64,000 nucleotides of DNA from JBCBWG01 sp038523925 (GTDB lineage: Bacteria; Pseudomonadota; Alphaproteobacteria; Rhizobiales; Hyphomicrobiaceae), in assembly GCA_038523925.1 (NCBI GenBank), contig JBCBIY010000001.1:502325-566324 (forward strand). Direction: 5' to 3'. A program made the translations under genes and the position numbers. Under the pieces are notes generated by a model, which searched no databases, was not told the origin of the DNA, and was given only the letters and a program-made list of their open reading frames with translations. This document shows, in pieces, positions 8,616-16,865 of this stretch; positions within the stretch are counted from its first letter, which is position 1; the number at the start of each line of letters is the position of its first letter.

Positions 8616-9653
8616 TCATTGGCGCCGCAGAAGGTCTGCTGCCTCCGGAGCAAAGTATGACAGGACCCCCGAGGCGCCGGCACGCTTGAACGCCATTAAG
8701 CTTTCGAGAATGACGCGATCGCGGTCGAGCCAGCCGTTTTGGATGGCGCCTATGAGCATCGCGTACTCGCCTGAGACTTGGTAGGCGAAGGTCGGCACGC
8801 CGAGCTCGAACCGCACGCGCCGGACGATGTCGAGATACGGCAGGCCCGGTTTGACCATAACCATGTCGGCGCCTTCTGCGATGTCGAGCGAGACTTCGCG
8901 AATGGCTTCATCGGTGTTGGCGGGGTCCATCTGATAGGTGCGTTTGTCGCCCTTGAGCGCAGCCGTTGAGCCAATGGCGTCGCGAAACGGGCCGTAGAAC
9001 GCGGACGCATACTTTGCGGCGTAGGACATGATCTGCGTGTCGTGATGGCCGGCTGCTTCGAGGCCGGCGCGGATTTCGGCGACGCGGCCATCCATCATGT
9101 CGGATGGCGCAATGATATCGCAGCCGGCTTCGACCTGCATGATCGCCTGGCGAACCAGCGCCTCGACGGTCTCGTCATTGAGGATGATGCCGTCGCGCAG
9201 GAAGCCATCGTGGCCATGGCTGGTGTAGGGGTCGAGCGCCGCATCGCAAAGAATGCCGATGTCGAGCCCGGCATCGCGCACCGCACGCACCGCGCGGCAG
9301 ACGAGATTGTCGGGGTTGAAAGCTTCGGTTGCAGCTTCGTCGCGCTTGTCGGTTTCCGTTTGAGGAAAGAGTGCGAGCGCTGGGATGCCGAGGGCTGCGG
9401 CGCGCTCGGCGGCGGCGGCGACGCGGTCAACTGAGCGGCGATGCACGCCCGGCATTGAGGGCACTTCAACTTCGACGTCGGTGCCCTCGCACACGAACAG
9501 CGGCCAGATCAGGTCTGCCGCCGACAGCGACGTCTCGGTGACAAGGCTGCGCGACCATGCGGACTTGCGATTTCGGCGCATGCGCACGGCCGGAAAGCTC
9601 CCCGGTGCCAGCCCGCGTCGCGCCGCGTGTCCGTCTCGAAACTCGTCTTTCAT
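8616..9653 (-). CDS. hemB: Delta-aminolevulinic acid dehydratase (porphobilinogen synthase)
   Basis: 345 residues. Condenses two 5-aminolevulinate molecules to porphobilinogen in haem synthesis. The two Schiff-base lysines are in SYAAKYASAFYGPFRDA (lysine near 211) and MVMVKPGLPYLD (near 265). The metal-site region reads ILCDAALDPYTSHGHDG: the three-cysteine zinc site of the zinc-type enzymes is replaced by CDxxLDxYTxHGHD, as in the magnesium-dependent type common in alphaproteobacteria. I chose the ATG at 9653; the open frame also offers GTG and TTG codons up to 9665. It ends 127 bases before bpt's start. Confidence 0.96.
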   Translation of the reverse strand: MKDEFRDGHAARRGLAPGSFPAVRMRRNRKSAWSRSLVTETSLSAADLIWPLFVCEGTDVEVEVPSMPGVHRRSVDRVAAAAERAAALGIPALALFPQTETDKRDEAATEAFNPDNLVCRAVRAVRDAGLDIGILCDAALDPYTSHGHDGFLRDGIILNDETVEALVRQAIMQVEAGCDIIAPSDMMDGRVAEIRAGLEAAGHHDTQIMSYAAKYASAFYGPFRDAIGSTAALKGDKRTYQMDPANTDEAIREVSLDIAEGADMVMVKPGLPYLDIVRRVRFELGVPTFAYQVSGEYAMLIGAIQNGWLDRDRVILESLMAFKRAGASGVLSYFAPEAADLLRRQ

Positions 9654-9773
9654 TGCCGTCACCAAATGCCGAACGCATGCCCGCCGTTAAAGCTTACGAA
9701 AAGTCGCGCGTCAGGCTGGTTTTGACAAGTTGGCTGTCAGGCCAAGTTAACGCGGGGGAGAGGACGCTCGGCG

Positions 9774-10943
9774 TCAGCGGCAATAATTGCTGCGTTTGCG
9801 CGGTGCCAGATCGATATGGAAGTGGTTGCGGTGCGCGTTGTTCGCCTCCGGCCCGAGCACGGTCCCGAAGATTTTGCATGCGGAGCGATGCGCATCTTTG
9901 AGGAAACGCATGCGCGGGCGGTCGACGGCCTTGAACAGGCTCGGCGCCCGCTTCATCGACTTTTTTGTTGGCGGGCCGCCGAGTTTGTTTGGCGCAAACC
10001 CGAGTGCGGTGCCGGTGCTGCCAGGCACGATTGTGCCGCGCGGTGAGGGCAGGTCTGGCGTGCCGGGTGAGGACTGCTGGGCCGGCGCGGCGGCCGCCGT
10101 TGCGCCCGCTTTGGCGGCTGCCTTCTCTGCCGCGCGCTTTGCCTTGGCGGCGGCTTCAGCGGCGAGATAGCGCGTCACGTCGCGGCCTGTCGGACCCCAG
10201 TGGCTCAGCAGCAGCGTGCGCTTGCCGCTTTCGGTGACGAACCCGCCGATGTCGAGCGCATTGGCGCGGCCATGCTCGCTGAGCCGGCCGCCCTTGCGGC
10301 CATAGGCGTTGCGGCAGGCGTAATCGCTCATGACGCTGATTTCCGTGACGCGAGACTTCAGGTGTTTGCGGGCAAGCGGCTGCAGGCCGGTGCGCAACCA
10401 TTTGTCGATGGCCGCCACCATCGGGCAGTTGAGCTTGGCGGCCGGCTTGAACGTCACTTTGCGCTTGCCGCCAATGCTCTTGACGAGGATCGGCGCCGGG
10501 TCACCGCAGAGGCCCTTCTTGATTGGCTCCAGCGGCGAGGCGTCGACTTTGAGTTTCGCGAGCACGCGGTTGCAGACGGTGCGCGCGCGATGAATGTCGA
10601 TGTTGGCCCAGGCGTCCTGCGTGCGCTCAGTCAGGCCTTCGGACAGCGGCTGGACGGCGGCCAGTTCAAGTCCGGCTTCCGTCGCCTTCGCAAAGAAGTC
10701 AGGTCGTTTTGGCTTCTGCTTGCGCACGGCTTTCGCAGCAGGCTTTTGCGGCTCGGCTTTCGTACTGCCGCGTCGCGCCGGGTTGGCCGCCGGCTTCGTG
10801 ACGACCCACTTCGGCTTGCCGTTGATGTCGTAGACCAGCGTGCCCGTTTGTGCGTGCGCTGCGCCCGTGCCGAGCCCCGTGACGACTGCGAGGCCTAGGC
10901 AACTCCACACAACTGCGTTTGTCGACACCGACTGCTTGCTCAT
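9774..10943 (-). CDS. Exported extensin-like domain protein with Ala/Lys-rich insertion
   Basis: 389 residues from the ATG at 10943 (MSKQSVSTNAVVW). A signal peptide with an AHA-Q type cleavage site is visible. A basic Pro/Ala/Lys linker (about 40-85) follows. The extensin-like C-terminal domain (named after plant extensins, common in Hyphomicrobiales) begins near CGDPAPILVKSIGG (about 145) and contains SVMSDYACRNAYGRKGG, RLSEHGRANALDIGGF (about 222-237) and, at the end, NAHRNHFHIDLAPRKRSNYC. The EHGRANALDIGGF and HFHID motifs recall the metal ligands of LAS-type peptidases, so a cell-wall hydrolase role is possible but unproven. A low-complexity Ala/Lys/Pro stretch (about residues 260-330) interrupts the domain. 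The gene is divergent from the ECH-family hydrolase gene, with 154 bases between. Confidence 0.85.
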   Translation of the reverse strand: MSKQSVSTNAVVWSCLGLAVVTGLGTGAAHAQTGTLVYDINGKPKWVVTKPAANPARRGSTKAEPQKPAAKAVRKQKPKRPDFFAKATEAGLELAAVQPLSEGLTERTQDAWANIDIHRARTVCNRVLAKLKVDASPLEPIKKGLCGDPAPILVKSIGGKRKVTFKPAAKLNCPMVAAIDKWLRTGLQPLARKHLKSRVTEISVMSDYACRNAYGRKGGRLSEHGRANALDIGGFVTESGKRTLLLSHWGPTGRDVTRYLAAEAAAKAKRAAEKAAAKAGATAAAAPAQQSSPGTPDLPSPRGTIVPGSTGTALGFAPNKLGGPPTKKSMKRAPSLFKAVDRPRMRFLKDAHRSACKIFGTVLGPEANNAHRNHFHIDLAPRKRSNYCR

Positions 10944-11097
10944 CACCACCCACACGTTGGCCGGGGCCCCGGCCCCCCGCAAATTCGATCGCCACGTCAT
11001 AGCTTGGGATTCGGCGACGGTAAGGCAGGATTGGTGGGTTGCGGGGAAAAGGCGGCTATGCCTTCAAGACGAAGCCTCAAAGAGCACAAGCGCCCCC

Positions 11098-12186
11098 ATG
11101 ACCGATGGTCTCGCCACCACTGACGAAACCCACATCCGCATTGCGAAGGCGCATGCGGCAGGCGACGTTGTGCTCGACCGAGTCGAAACGCTGAATGCGC
11201 TGACGGACGACATGCGCGCGGCGTTGAAGGCAGCGCTGCCGGACTTCGCCCGCGACCCCGTCATCTATGCAATGGTCATTCGCTCAGCATCGGCGAAGGC
11301 TTTCTCGGCCGGTGGCGACGTTCGCCAGTTGGTGGCGCAGGCAAAGACTGACCCCGCGGGCGCGCGGGCCTCGTTCGCGGCGGAATACGCGCTTAACTGG
11401 GCGCTCGAGTGCTTCTCCAAACCGACCGTCTCACTGATTGACGGAATGATTGCCGGGTCAGGTGTCGGCCTCTCACTCTACGGGACACACCGCGTCGCAG
11501 GCCCCGGCTATCGCTTTGCGATGCCGGAAGTCCAGATCGGGCTCTTCCCTGACGTCGGCGTCTGTCATGCGCTGTCGCGGATGCCGGATGAAATCGGCAC
11601 GTATCTCGCGCTGACGGGGCATTTCATCGGGCGGGCGGACGCGCTAGCGCTGGGCCTTGCAACGCATGCGCTGCCGGCCGCCGGGCTTACAAAGACCTTC
11701 GAAGCGCTCTCGGACGCCGAACCGGTCGATATCCTGTTGGACGGCCTAAGCGAGGATGCGGGCGCGCCTGAGCTCCTGCCGCATCGCGAGAAACTCGCCG
11801 CCTGGTTCGCCGGCGACGACGTCCGCGAAATTCGCGAGCGTATTGCGTTTGCAGCCCCGTCAGATCCGTTTGCCGCGAGCTGTCTTGGCGCAATTGACGC
11901 AGCAGCGCCTCTGTCTCTTGTCGTAACGCTCAAACATCTCCGCGAAACCACGTCGCGGGATCTGCGCGAGACGCTGATTGCGGATTATCGGCTGGCCTGC
12001 GGATTTCTGGCAGCGCCGGATTTTGCAGAAGGCGTGCGCGCGCAGCTTATCGACAAAGACAAGACGCCGAGCTGGCGCCCGCAAACACTGGCCGAATCAG
12101 GCGACGCCGACCTTGCGCCCTACTTCGATCCGCCGGCAGACGGCGACCTTGACCTGCCAACGCGCGCCGAGCTTCAGTCAGCTTAA
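11098..12186 (+). CDS. Enoyl-CoA hydratase/isomerase family protein, probable 3-hydroxyisobutyryl-CoA hydrolase
   Basis: 362 residues from the ATG at 11098; the upstream part of the open frame overlaps the divergent extensin gene. Crotonase-fold motifs: VVLDRVETLNALTDDM (about 23-38), SASAKAFSAGGDVRQL (oxyanion-hole region, about 63-78), SLIDGMIAGSGVGLSLYGTH and FAMPEVQIGLFPDVG (about 141-155). The FPDVGVCHALSRMP segment and the length of about 360 residues, longer than simple hydratases (about 260), point to the ECH_2 / 3-hydroxyisobutyryl-CoA hydrolase group of valine breakdown. No other valine catabolism genes are adjacent. Confidence 0.83.
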   Translation: MTDGLATTDETHIRIAKAHAAGDVVLDRVETLNALTDDMRAALKAALPDFARDPVIYAMVIRSASAKAFSAGGDVRQLVAQAKTDPAGARASFAAEYALNWALECFSKPTVSLIDGMIAGSGVGLSLYGTHRVAGPGYRFAMPEVQIGLFPDVGVCHALSRMPDEIGTYLALTGHFIGRADALALGLATHALPAAGLTKTFEALSDAEPVDILLDGLSEDAGAPELLPHREKLAAWFAGDDVREIRERIAFAAPSDPFAASCLGAIDAAAPLSLVVTLKHLRETTSRDLRETLIADYRLACGFLAAPDFAEGVRAQLIDKDKTPSWRPQTLAESGDADLAPYFDPPADGDLDLPTRAELQSA

Positions 12187-12233
12187 ACCGCTATTCGGCC
12201 TAATGCTCAAAACGATAAACTCTGGTTGCCAGT

Positions 12234-12295
12234 GTCTTAATTCGGACCCCCCTTATCGAAACTTTAAGTATGTCTATTAGCGTTAGATTTAAGAC
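12234..12295. promoter_or_regulatory. AT-rich region with 7-bp inverted repeat before ldtR (possible operator)
   Basis: The 192 bases before ldtR include an AT-rich stretch that stands out in GC-rich surroundings. GTCTTAA (12234-12240) and its exact inverse TTAAGAC (12289-12295) flank it, with a similar ACTTTAAG element between them at about 12261-12268 and a TCTA/TAGA pair near 12273-12287. MarR-type regulators usually bind inverted repeats in their own promoters, so autoregulation by LdtR is plausible. The arms are far apart and short, so chance cannot be excluded. Confidence 0.35.
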
Positions 12296-12378
12296 GACTT
12301 GGCTAGTTTGGCTTCACTGAAAACGGGAAAGGCCGGCGAGCAAGACCGGCCCTGCATCAGACGAGTGAAGGTGAAAGT

Positions 12379-12888
12379 ATGTCAGTTGCGATGGAATGGG
12401 CGCGTGAGCGCGTCGAGGACGCTGAGCAGTCGTTCGCGTCCGAATACCAGCAGTCGCTCCGCCTGATAGAGCGGCTTCACCGCCTCCTGCTGGACGTCAT
12501 CAAAGATGAGTTCGACCGGCTGGGTGGCACGGACCTCAACAGCGTCCAGGCGTTGCTGCTCTATAATATCGGCGATGGTGAGCTGACCGCTGGTGAGCTT
12601 AAGACGCGAGGCTACTACCTCGGTTCGAACGTGTCCTACAATCTGAAGAAGCTCGTTGATATGGGCTACATTCACTACAAGAAGTCCGAGACGGACCGCC
12701 GTTCGGTGCGCGTGAGCCTGACCGAGAAGGGCCTCGAAGCCTGCGAAGTCGTCGCCAAGCTCTACGATCGCCAGCTTGGGTCGATCGAAGCAGTGGGTGA
12801 GGTCACGCAATCGGACTTCGAAACGCTCAACAAGTCGCTCGTCCGGCTTGAGCGCTTCTGGTCAGACCAGATCCGCTACCGCCTCTAG
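12379..12888 (+). CDS. ldtR: MarR-type winged-helix regulator LdtR
   Basis: 169 residues. A winged-helix DNA-binding core is visible: SVQALLLYNIGDGELTAGEL (about 55-74), recognition region GYYLGSNVSYNLKKLVDMGY (about 78-97), and wing KKSETDRRSVRVSLTEKG (about 101-118), flanked by dimerisation helices. It closely matches the LdtR group studied in Liberibacter and rhizobia, where the protein controls an L,D-transpeptidase gene and envelope-stress responses. The putative L,D-transpeptidase gene lies downstream on the same strand. The start codon follows GAAGGTGAAAGT, which contains a usable ribosome binding site. A terminator follows at 12931. Confidence 0.9.
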   Translation: MSVAMEWARERVEDAEQSFASEYQQSLRLIERLHRLLLDVIKDEFDRLGGTDLNSVQALLLYNIGDGELTAGELKTRGYYLGSNVSYNLKKLVDMGYIHYKKSETDRRSVRVSLTEKGLEACEVVAKLYDRQLGSIEAVGEVTQSDFETLNKSLVRLERFWSDQIRYRL

Positions 12889-12930
12889 GAGGACGTAGCG
12901 TCGCTGCGCGGACACAGCGTCGTGGAATTC

Positions 12931-12962
12931 AAAAGGCGGTGCCCTCGCGGCGCCGCCTTTTT
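12931..12962 (+). terminator. Rho-independent terminator after ldtR
   Basis: AAAAGGCGGTGC pairs with GCGCCGCCTTTT (one G-T pair), loop of about 7-8 bases, then a T run. It starts 42 bases after the ldtR stop, so ldtP needs its own promoter within 12963-13185. Confidence 0.85.
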
Positions 12963-13185
12963 GCGTTGGCCGAGTGATTCGATCAGAATTGCAACGTGCA
13001 TGCGCGGGCTTTGTCTTTGCGCGGATGAAACTGCGGCAGAAATCCGACAATCCTCAATAAAGATCAGTGCTCACGGAGGTATTAGTGGCCGACCACCAAA
13101 CCGGCGCGTAAAGTCCGGAACAGCGAGATCGCCCGGAGCGCGTTGCGTGCGGGAAGCGTAGGGCTAGATACGGGACACTGAGATC

Positions 13186-14457
13186 ATGGCGAACATGGCA
13201 CCAAGGCTTGTGGGCCTGGCGGTGGGTTTTTGCGTTTTGAGCACGATGAGTGCGCCGGCACTCGCAAACAGCCCGACTCAGTCGTGGAACCCGTTCCGCT
13301 CTGAAGGCGCGTCGTCTTTCGCGCGCACGAGCTACGACCGGAATTTTGTGCGGCGTTGGGAAGCCAACCCGCCGCGCGGTTATCCGACGCTCGGCAAGGC
13401 GAACATTGCGGCGACGAAGGCTGCAATTGCGCGCTATGGAAAGATCGTCAAATCCGGCGGTTGGCCGCGCGTGCCGAAGGTGAAGCTCGCAGCCGGCAGC
13501 AACGGTCGCGCGGTTGCAGCGCTCCACGGGCGCCTATTGAAGTCAGGCCATCTGCGCGGCGCCAGCTATTATCCAAGCCATTTCGACTATGCACTCGAGA
13601 AGGCGCTCAAGCGCTTTCAAGCCTCGAACGGGTTGTCGCCAACAGGGCGGACCGACAAGCGCACGATCGCCGCGCTCAACATTTCGGCGAAGACACGACT
13701 GCGCCAGTTGCGGAAAAACCTTGGGCGGCTGCGTGCGCTCGCGAAGTCAGACAAGGCGCGCTACGTCGTCGTCAACGTGCCCGCACAGCAGATTGAGGCG
13801 GTGGAGGGCGGCCGAGTCGTCTCGCGCCATGCCGGCGTCGTCGGGAAAATTGATCGCAAGACGCCGCTGCTGACCGCCAACATCCACGAGCTGAACTTCA
13901 ACCCCGTCTGGCGGCTGCCGCCGACGGTGATCCGCGAAGATCTGATCCCGACCGGCCGGCGGATGCAGCGCCAGAAGAAGGACGTTCTCGTCAAATACGG
14001 GATTGATGCCTATTCCGGCGGGCGCAAGCTCAACTCGCGGAAGATCAACTGGAACTCATCCCAGCCCTACAATCTCAGCTACCGCCAGGAGCCGGGGAAG
14101 GACAATCCGCTGGGCTTTGTGAAAATCAACTTCCACAATTCCTATTCGGTTTATCTCCACGACACATCGTCGGACCGTATCTTTGGCCGCAACTTCCGCG
14201 CGGCAAGTTCGGGCTGCGTGCGCGTTGCCAACATCGAGACGCTGGCAGCATTTCTGCTGCGCTCGAACAAGGGCTGGAACAAGCGCCGCGTGGTCGCGAT
14301 GAAGAAGAACGGGAAGACCAAGACGGTGCGTCTCAAGCGCCGGACGCCACTACACATGGTCTACATCACGGCCTGGGCGACGGAAGATGGCGTCGTGCAG
14401 TTCCGCCGCGACATCTACCGCCGCGATGGCGTTGGCGCGGTGGCTGCGTCGTACTGA
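13186..14457 (+). CDS. ldtP: L,D-transpeptidase with peptidoglycan-binding domain
   Basis: 423 residues. A signal peptide ends near ALA-NS (about residue 28). A PG_binding_1-like domain follows (about 100-165, LAAGSNGRAVAALHGRLLKSG ... ALKRFQASNGLSPTGR). The YkuD catalytic domain (about 190-375) holds YVVVNVPAQQIEAVEGGR, LNFNPVWRLPPTVI, YLHDTSS and the active-site motif ASSGCVRVAN, with the cysteine near residue 344. The motif spacing resembles the LdtD/YcbB type, which forms 3-3 peptide crosslinks. The adjacent LdtR regulator supports the LdtP assignment. The leader upstream contains GGAGG and an 8-codon GTG-started frame (13085-13111) of unknown meaning. Confidence 0.9.
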   Translation: MANMAPRLVGLAVGFCVLSTMSAPALANSPTQSWNPFRSEGASSFARTSYDRNFVRRWEANPPRGYPTLGKANIAATKAAIARYGKIVKSGGWPRVPKVKLAAGSNGRAVAALHGRLLKSGHLRGASYYPSHFDYALEKALKRFQASNGLSPTGRTDKRTIAALNISAKTRLRQLRKNLGRLRALAKSDKARYVVVNVPAQQIEAVEGGRVVSRHAGVVGKIDRKTPLLTANIHELNFNPVWRLPPTVIREDLIPTGRRMQRQKKDVLVKYGIDAYSGGRKLNSRKINWNSSQPYNLSYRQEPGKDNPLGFVKINFHNSYSVYLHDTSSDRIFGRNFRAASSGCVRVANIETLAAFLLRSNKGWNKRRVVAMKKNGKTKTVRLKRRTPLHMVYITAWATEDGVVQFRRDIYRRDGVGAVAASY

Positions 14458-14566
14458 ATCAGTCTGCGGGCTGGGCCGCAGGCGCGCTTAGGCGTGGCCA
14501 CCGCGCGCGCTGGCCTGCCGGGGCGGCGCTTTCAAACACCGCGCCTCAGCCAGCGCGATCTTGCCG

Positions 14567-15220
14567 TCAACTTTCCGCGGCCTCTGCAACGGCGCGGGCG
14601 AACAATCGCACGCCGAGCACGCCAAAGATCGCGCCGATCGTCCGCCTGAGCGTGACTTGATGCTTCTCGTAGAAGCGCCGGGCCGGTCCGCGCGAGAGGA
14701 CGGCTGCCACCAGCAGATAGTAGAGCGAGTTACACGCTGACATCACCGCGATCGCGGCTGCGCCTGTGAGCCAGGACGCTGTCAGCACGCCGGAGACGGC
14801 GAAGATGCTCGTGATGAATACGATAGCCTGCGCGTTTGAAAGGGCTGTCAGGAAACCGAGGCCGAAGCTGCGGGCGGTGGTCAGCGTTGCGTCGGCCGCG
14901 CCCTCGGGCGGCGCGTTCACCGGCTGCTGGTTGGCCGGTGTCAGGACGAGCCGCAGGGCGAAGTACACGAGGTAGGCGGCCCCGACGATTTGCAGCGTCG
15001 TCTTGAGCCACGGGAAGGCTGCGAGCAGCGTGGACCATCCGAGCAGCGCCGCGCTTCCAAGCAACACGAACGCTGCGACGTTGCCGGCGACCGCCGCCGC
15101 GATCACGCGGGCCGACGACGTCAGCGCCAAGTGGATGATCAGCAGCACGTTCGCGCCCGGCGTCGGCACGATGACGATCCAGAGGAGAAAGAACGCGACC
15201 AGGACGCCGGTGTCGATCAT
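14567..15220 (-). CDS. LysE family amino-acid/metabolite exporter
   Basis: 217 residues from the ATG at 15220 (MIDTGVLVAFFLLWIVIVP); the longer open frame to 15331 overlaps the sulfurtransferase gene and adds only basic sequence. The family signature near the N-terminus reads VPTPGANVLLIIHLAL. About six membrane segments can be seen, with FGLGFLTALSNAQAIVFITS typical of the LysE/RhtB superfamily. It should be an inner-membrane exporter of an amino acid or related compound; the substrate cannot be told. It starts 16 bases after the sulfurtransferase stop and is probably co-transcribed with it. Confidence 0.85.
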   Translation of the reverse strand: MIDTGVLVAFFLLWIVIVPTPGANVLLIIHLALTSSARVIAAAVAGNVAAFVLLGSAALLGWSTLLAAFPWLKTTLQIVGAAYLVYFALRLVLTPANQQPVNAPPEGAADATLTTARSFGLGFLTALSNAQAIVFITSIFAVSGVLTASWLTGAAAIAVMSACNSLYYLLVAAVLSRGPARRFYEKHQVTLRRTIGAIFGVLGVRLFARAVAEAAES

Positions 15221-15236
15221 GGCTTGCCCAGTGCTC

Positions 15237-16130
15237 CTACGCAGCCTCGACCGGCGCGCCGCTGTCGGGCTGGCCCCACTCGCTCCAGGACCCATCATAG
15301 ACGGCAACATCCGGCCGGCCGAGCGTCGCAAGCGCGAGCGCGAGGATTGCCGCCGTCACGCCTGAGCCGCAGGTCGTTGCGATCGGTTTTGCAAGCGCGA
15401 CGCCGGCGGATTTGAAGGCCGCGCGCAGCTCGGCCTCCGGTTTGAGGAAGCCCGCGTCGTCTAGGAGTTCGGGGAACGGCACGTTGTGCGCGGCCGGCAT
15501 ATGTCCGCCGCGGAGGCCTTCGCGCGGTTCCGGATCGGTGCCTGCGAAGCGACCGGCCGACCGCGCGTCGATAATCTGTTCGTTGCCATCGCGGCTCGCG
15601 CGTTTCATGTCATCGAAGTCGCGGATCAGTGAGCGGTTGAGGCGCGGCGTAAAGTGCACCTCGGGCTTCTTGAGCGTCGGCTCGTCAGTAAGTTGGCCGC
15701 CGGCCGCCACCCACGCCGCGCGCCCGCCGTTCAACACGGCGACATCTTCATGACCCATCGCGCGCAGCATCCACCAGACGCGCGCAGCCGTCGTCACGCC
15801 GACCGTATCGTAGGCGACCACGCGACAGCCATCGCCGATGCCGAGCTTCTTCATGCGCGAGGCAAACTTCGCGGGCGAGGGCAGCATGTGCGGGAGGTCG
15901 CTGGTCTCGTCCGCGATGTCGTCGATGTCGAAGTATTGCGCGCCCGGGATGTGGGCCTGCTCGAACTCCATCCGCCCGTTGCGGCCAAGGTGCGGCAGGT
16001 GCCAGCTCCCGTCGACGACGATCAGGTCGGGGCTGTTGATGTGCGTCATCAGCCAGTCGGCGTCGATGATGTAGCGGCCGCGCAGGTTCGGCATCGGCAT
16101 GTCCTTTGGTTCGGTCGGGGCAGTATGCAT
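15237..16130 (-). CDS. sseA: 3-mercaptopyruvate sulfurtransferase (two rhodanese domains)
   Basis: 297 residues. It carries two rhodanese domains: an inactive N-terminal one (IPGAQYFDIDDIADE, VVAYDTVGVTTAARVWWMLR) and a catalytic C-terminal one. The active-site loop reads TTCGSGVTA with the cysteine near residue 253. CGSGVTA is the signature of mercaptopyruvate sulfurtransferases rather than thiosulfate sulfurtransferases (usually CRKGVTA). Start codons at 16130 and 16100 are both possible. It is located between lysE and alaX on the same strand with gaps of only about 16 bases, suggesting one unit with the genes upstream. Confidence 0.9.
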   Translation of the reverse strand: MHTAPTEPKDMPMPNLRGRYIIDADWLMTHINSPDLIVVDGSWHLPHLGRNGRMEFEQAHIPGAQYFDIDDIADETSDLPHMLPSPAKFASRMKKLGIGDGCRVVAYDTVGVTTAARVWWMLRAMGHEDVAVLNGGRAAWVAAGGQLTDEPTLKKPEVHFTPRLNRSLIRDFDDMKRASRDGNEQIIDARSAGRFAGTDPEPREGLRGGHMPAAHNVPFPELLDDAGFLKPEAELRAAFKSAGVALAKPIATTCGSGVTAAILALALATLGRPDVAVYDGSWSEWGQPDSGAPVEAA

Positions 16131-16145
16131 GTGGGCGTGCGCCGG

Positions 16146-16865
16146 TCAGGTCAGCGCCACGCGCACACGGCGGTTCTGCTTGCCCTTCTTTTCGATCTTG
16201 GTGACCTGTAGCCCGCCGATCTCTCCGGTCGATGCGACATGGGTGCCGCCGCAGGGCTGGAGGTCGATGCCGCCATCGTCGCCAATCGCGACAAGGCGGA
16301 TCCGGCCGGACCCGCGCGGCGGCTGCACGCTCATCGTGCGGACGAGATCGGGGTTGGCGTCCAGCTCCGCATCCGTGATCCAGCGGCTTGCAATGGCATG
16401 TCCTTCGGCGACGAGTGCATTGAGGCCCTCGGTCAGCTTGTCCTTGTCGAGCGCTGACGGGTCATCACAGTCAAAGTCGAGGCGGCTTTCGCCCGGGCCG
16501 ACCTGCCCGCCGGTGACGGGGAAGGGGACCAGCGCGCACATCAGGTGCAGCGCCGAATGCATCTTCATGCAGCCAAGCCGATGTGCCCAGTCGAGCGCGA
16601 GGGTGACGCGGTCGCCGGGGCCCGGTGCTGACCCGGCTTCGGCTGGCTGATGAATGATGGTCTCGCGGTCGGTGGCGTAGACGGTATCGGCAATGGCAAT
16701 CGTCGCGCCGCCAAACGACAGCGTGCCGCGATCGCCTGGCTGCCCGCCGGAGCGCGCGTAAAAGTTCGTTTGGTCGAGCACGATGCCGCCGGCCTCCGTC
16801 ACGTCGACGACGGTCGCTTGGGCCTCGCGCGTGTAAGCATCATCAAGAAAGAGCTTGGTGGTCAC
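16146..16865 (-). CDS. Alanyl-tRNA editing protein, AlaX type
   Basis: 239 residues. Free-standing editing domain related to alanyl-tRNA synthetase; it hydrolyses mischarged Ser- or Gly-tRNA(Ala). Motifs: TNFYARSGGQPGDRGTL (about 40-56), zinc ligands HSALH (first His pair, about 103-107) and QPCGGTH (Cys and His, near 206-212). The start is a GTG at 16865 that overlaps the stop of the flavin oxidoreductase gene in GTGA, indicating coupled translation. The frame could open 15 codons earlier but would run deep into the neighbour. Confidence 0.88.
   Translation of the reverse strand: MTTKLFLDDAYTREAQATVVDVTEAGGIVLDQTNFYARSGGQPGDRGTLSFGGATIAIADTVYATDRETIIHQPAEAGSAPGPGDRVTLALDWAHRLGCMKMHSALHLMCALVPFPVTGGQVGPGESRLDFDCDDPSALDKDKLTEGLNALVAEGHAIASRWITDAELDANPDLVRTMSVQPPRGSGRIRLVAIGDDGGIDLQPCGGTHVASTGEIGGLQVTKIEKKGKQNRRVRVALT

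Noticed and set aside
13117..13144. GGAAC ... CGTT pair before ldtP as a general-stress (EcfG) promoter
   Set aside because: Spacing is 19 bases, longer than the 16-17 usual for this promoter type.
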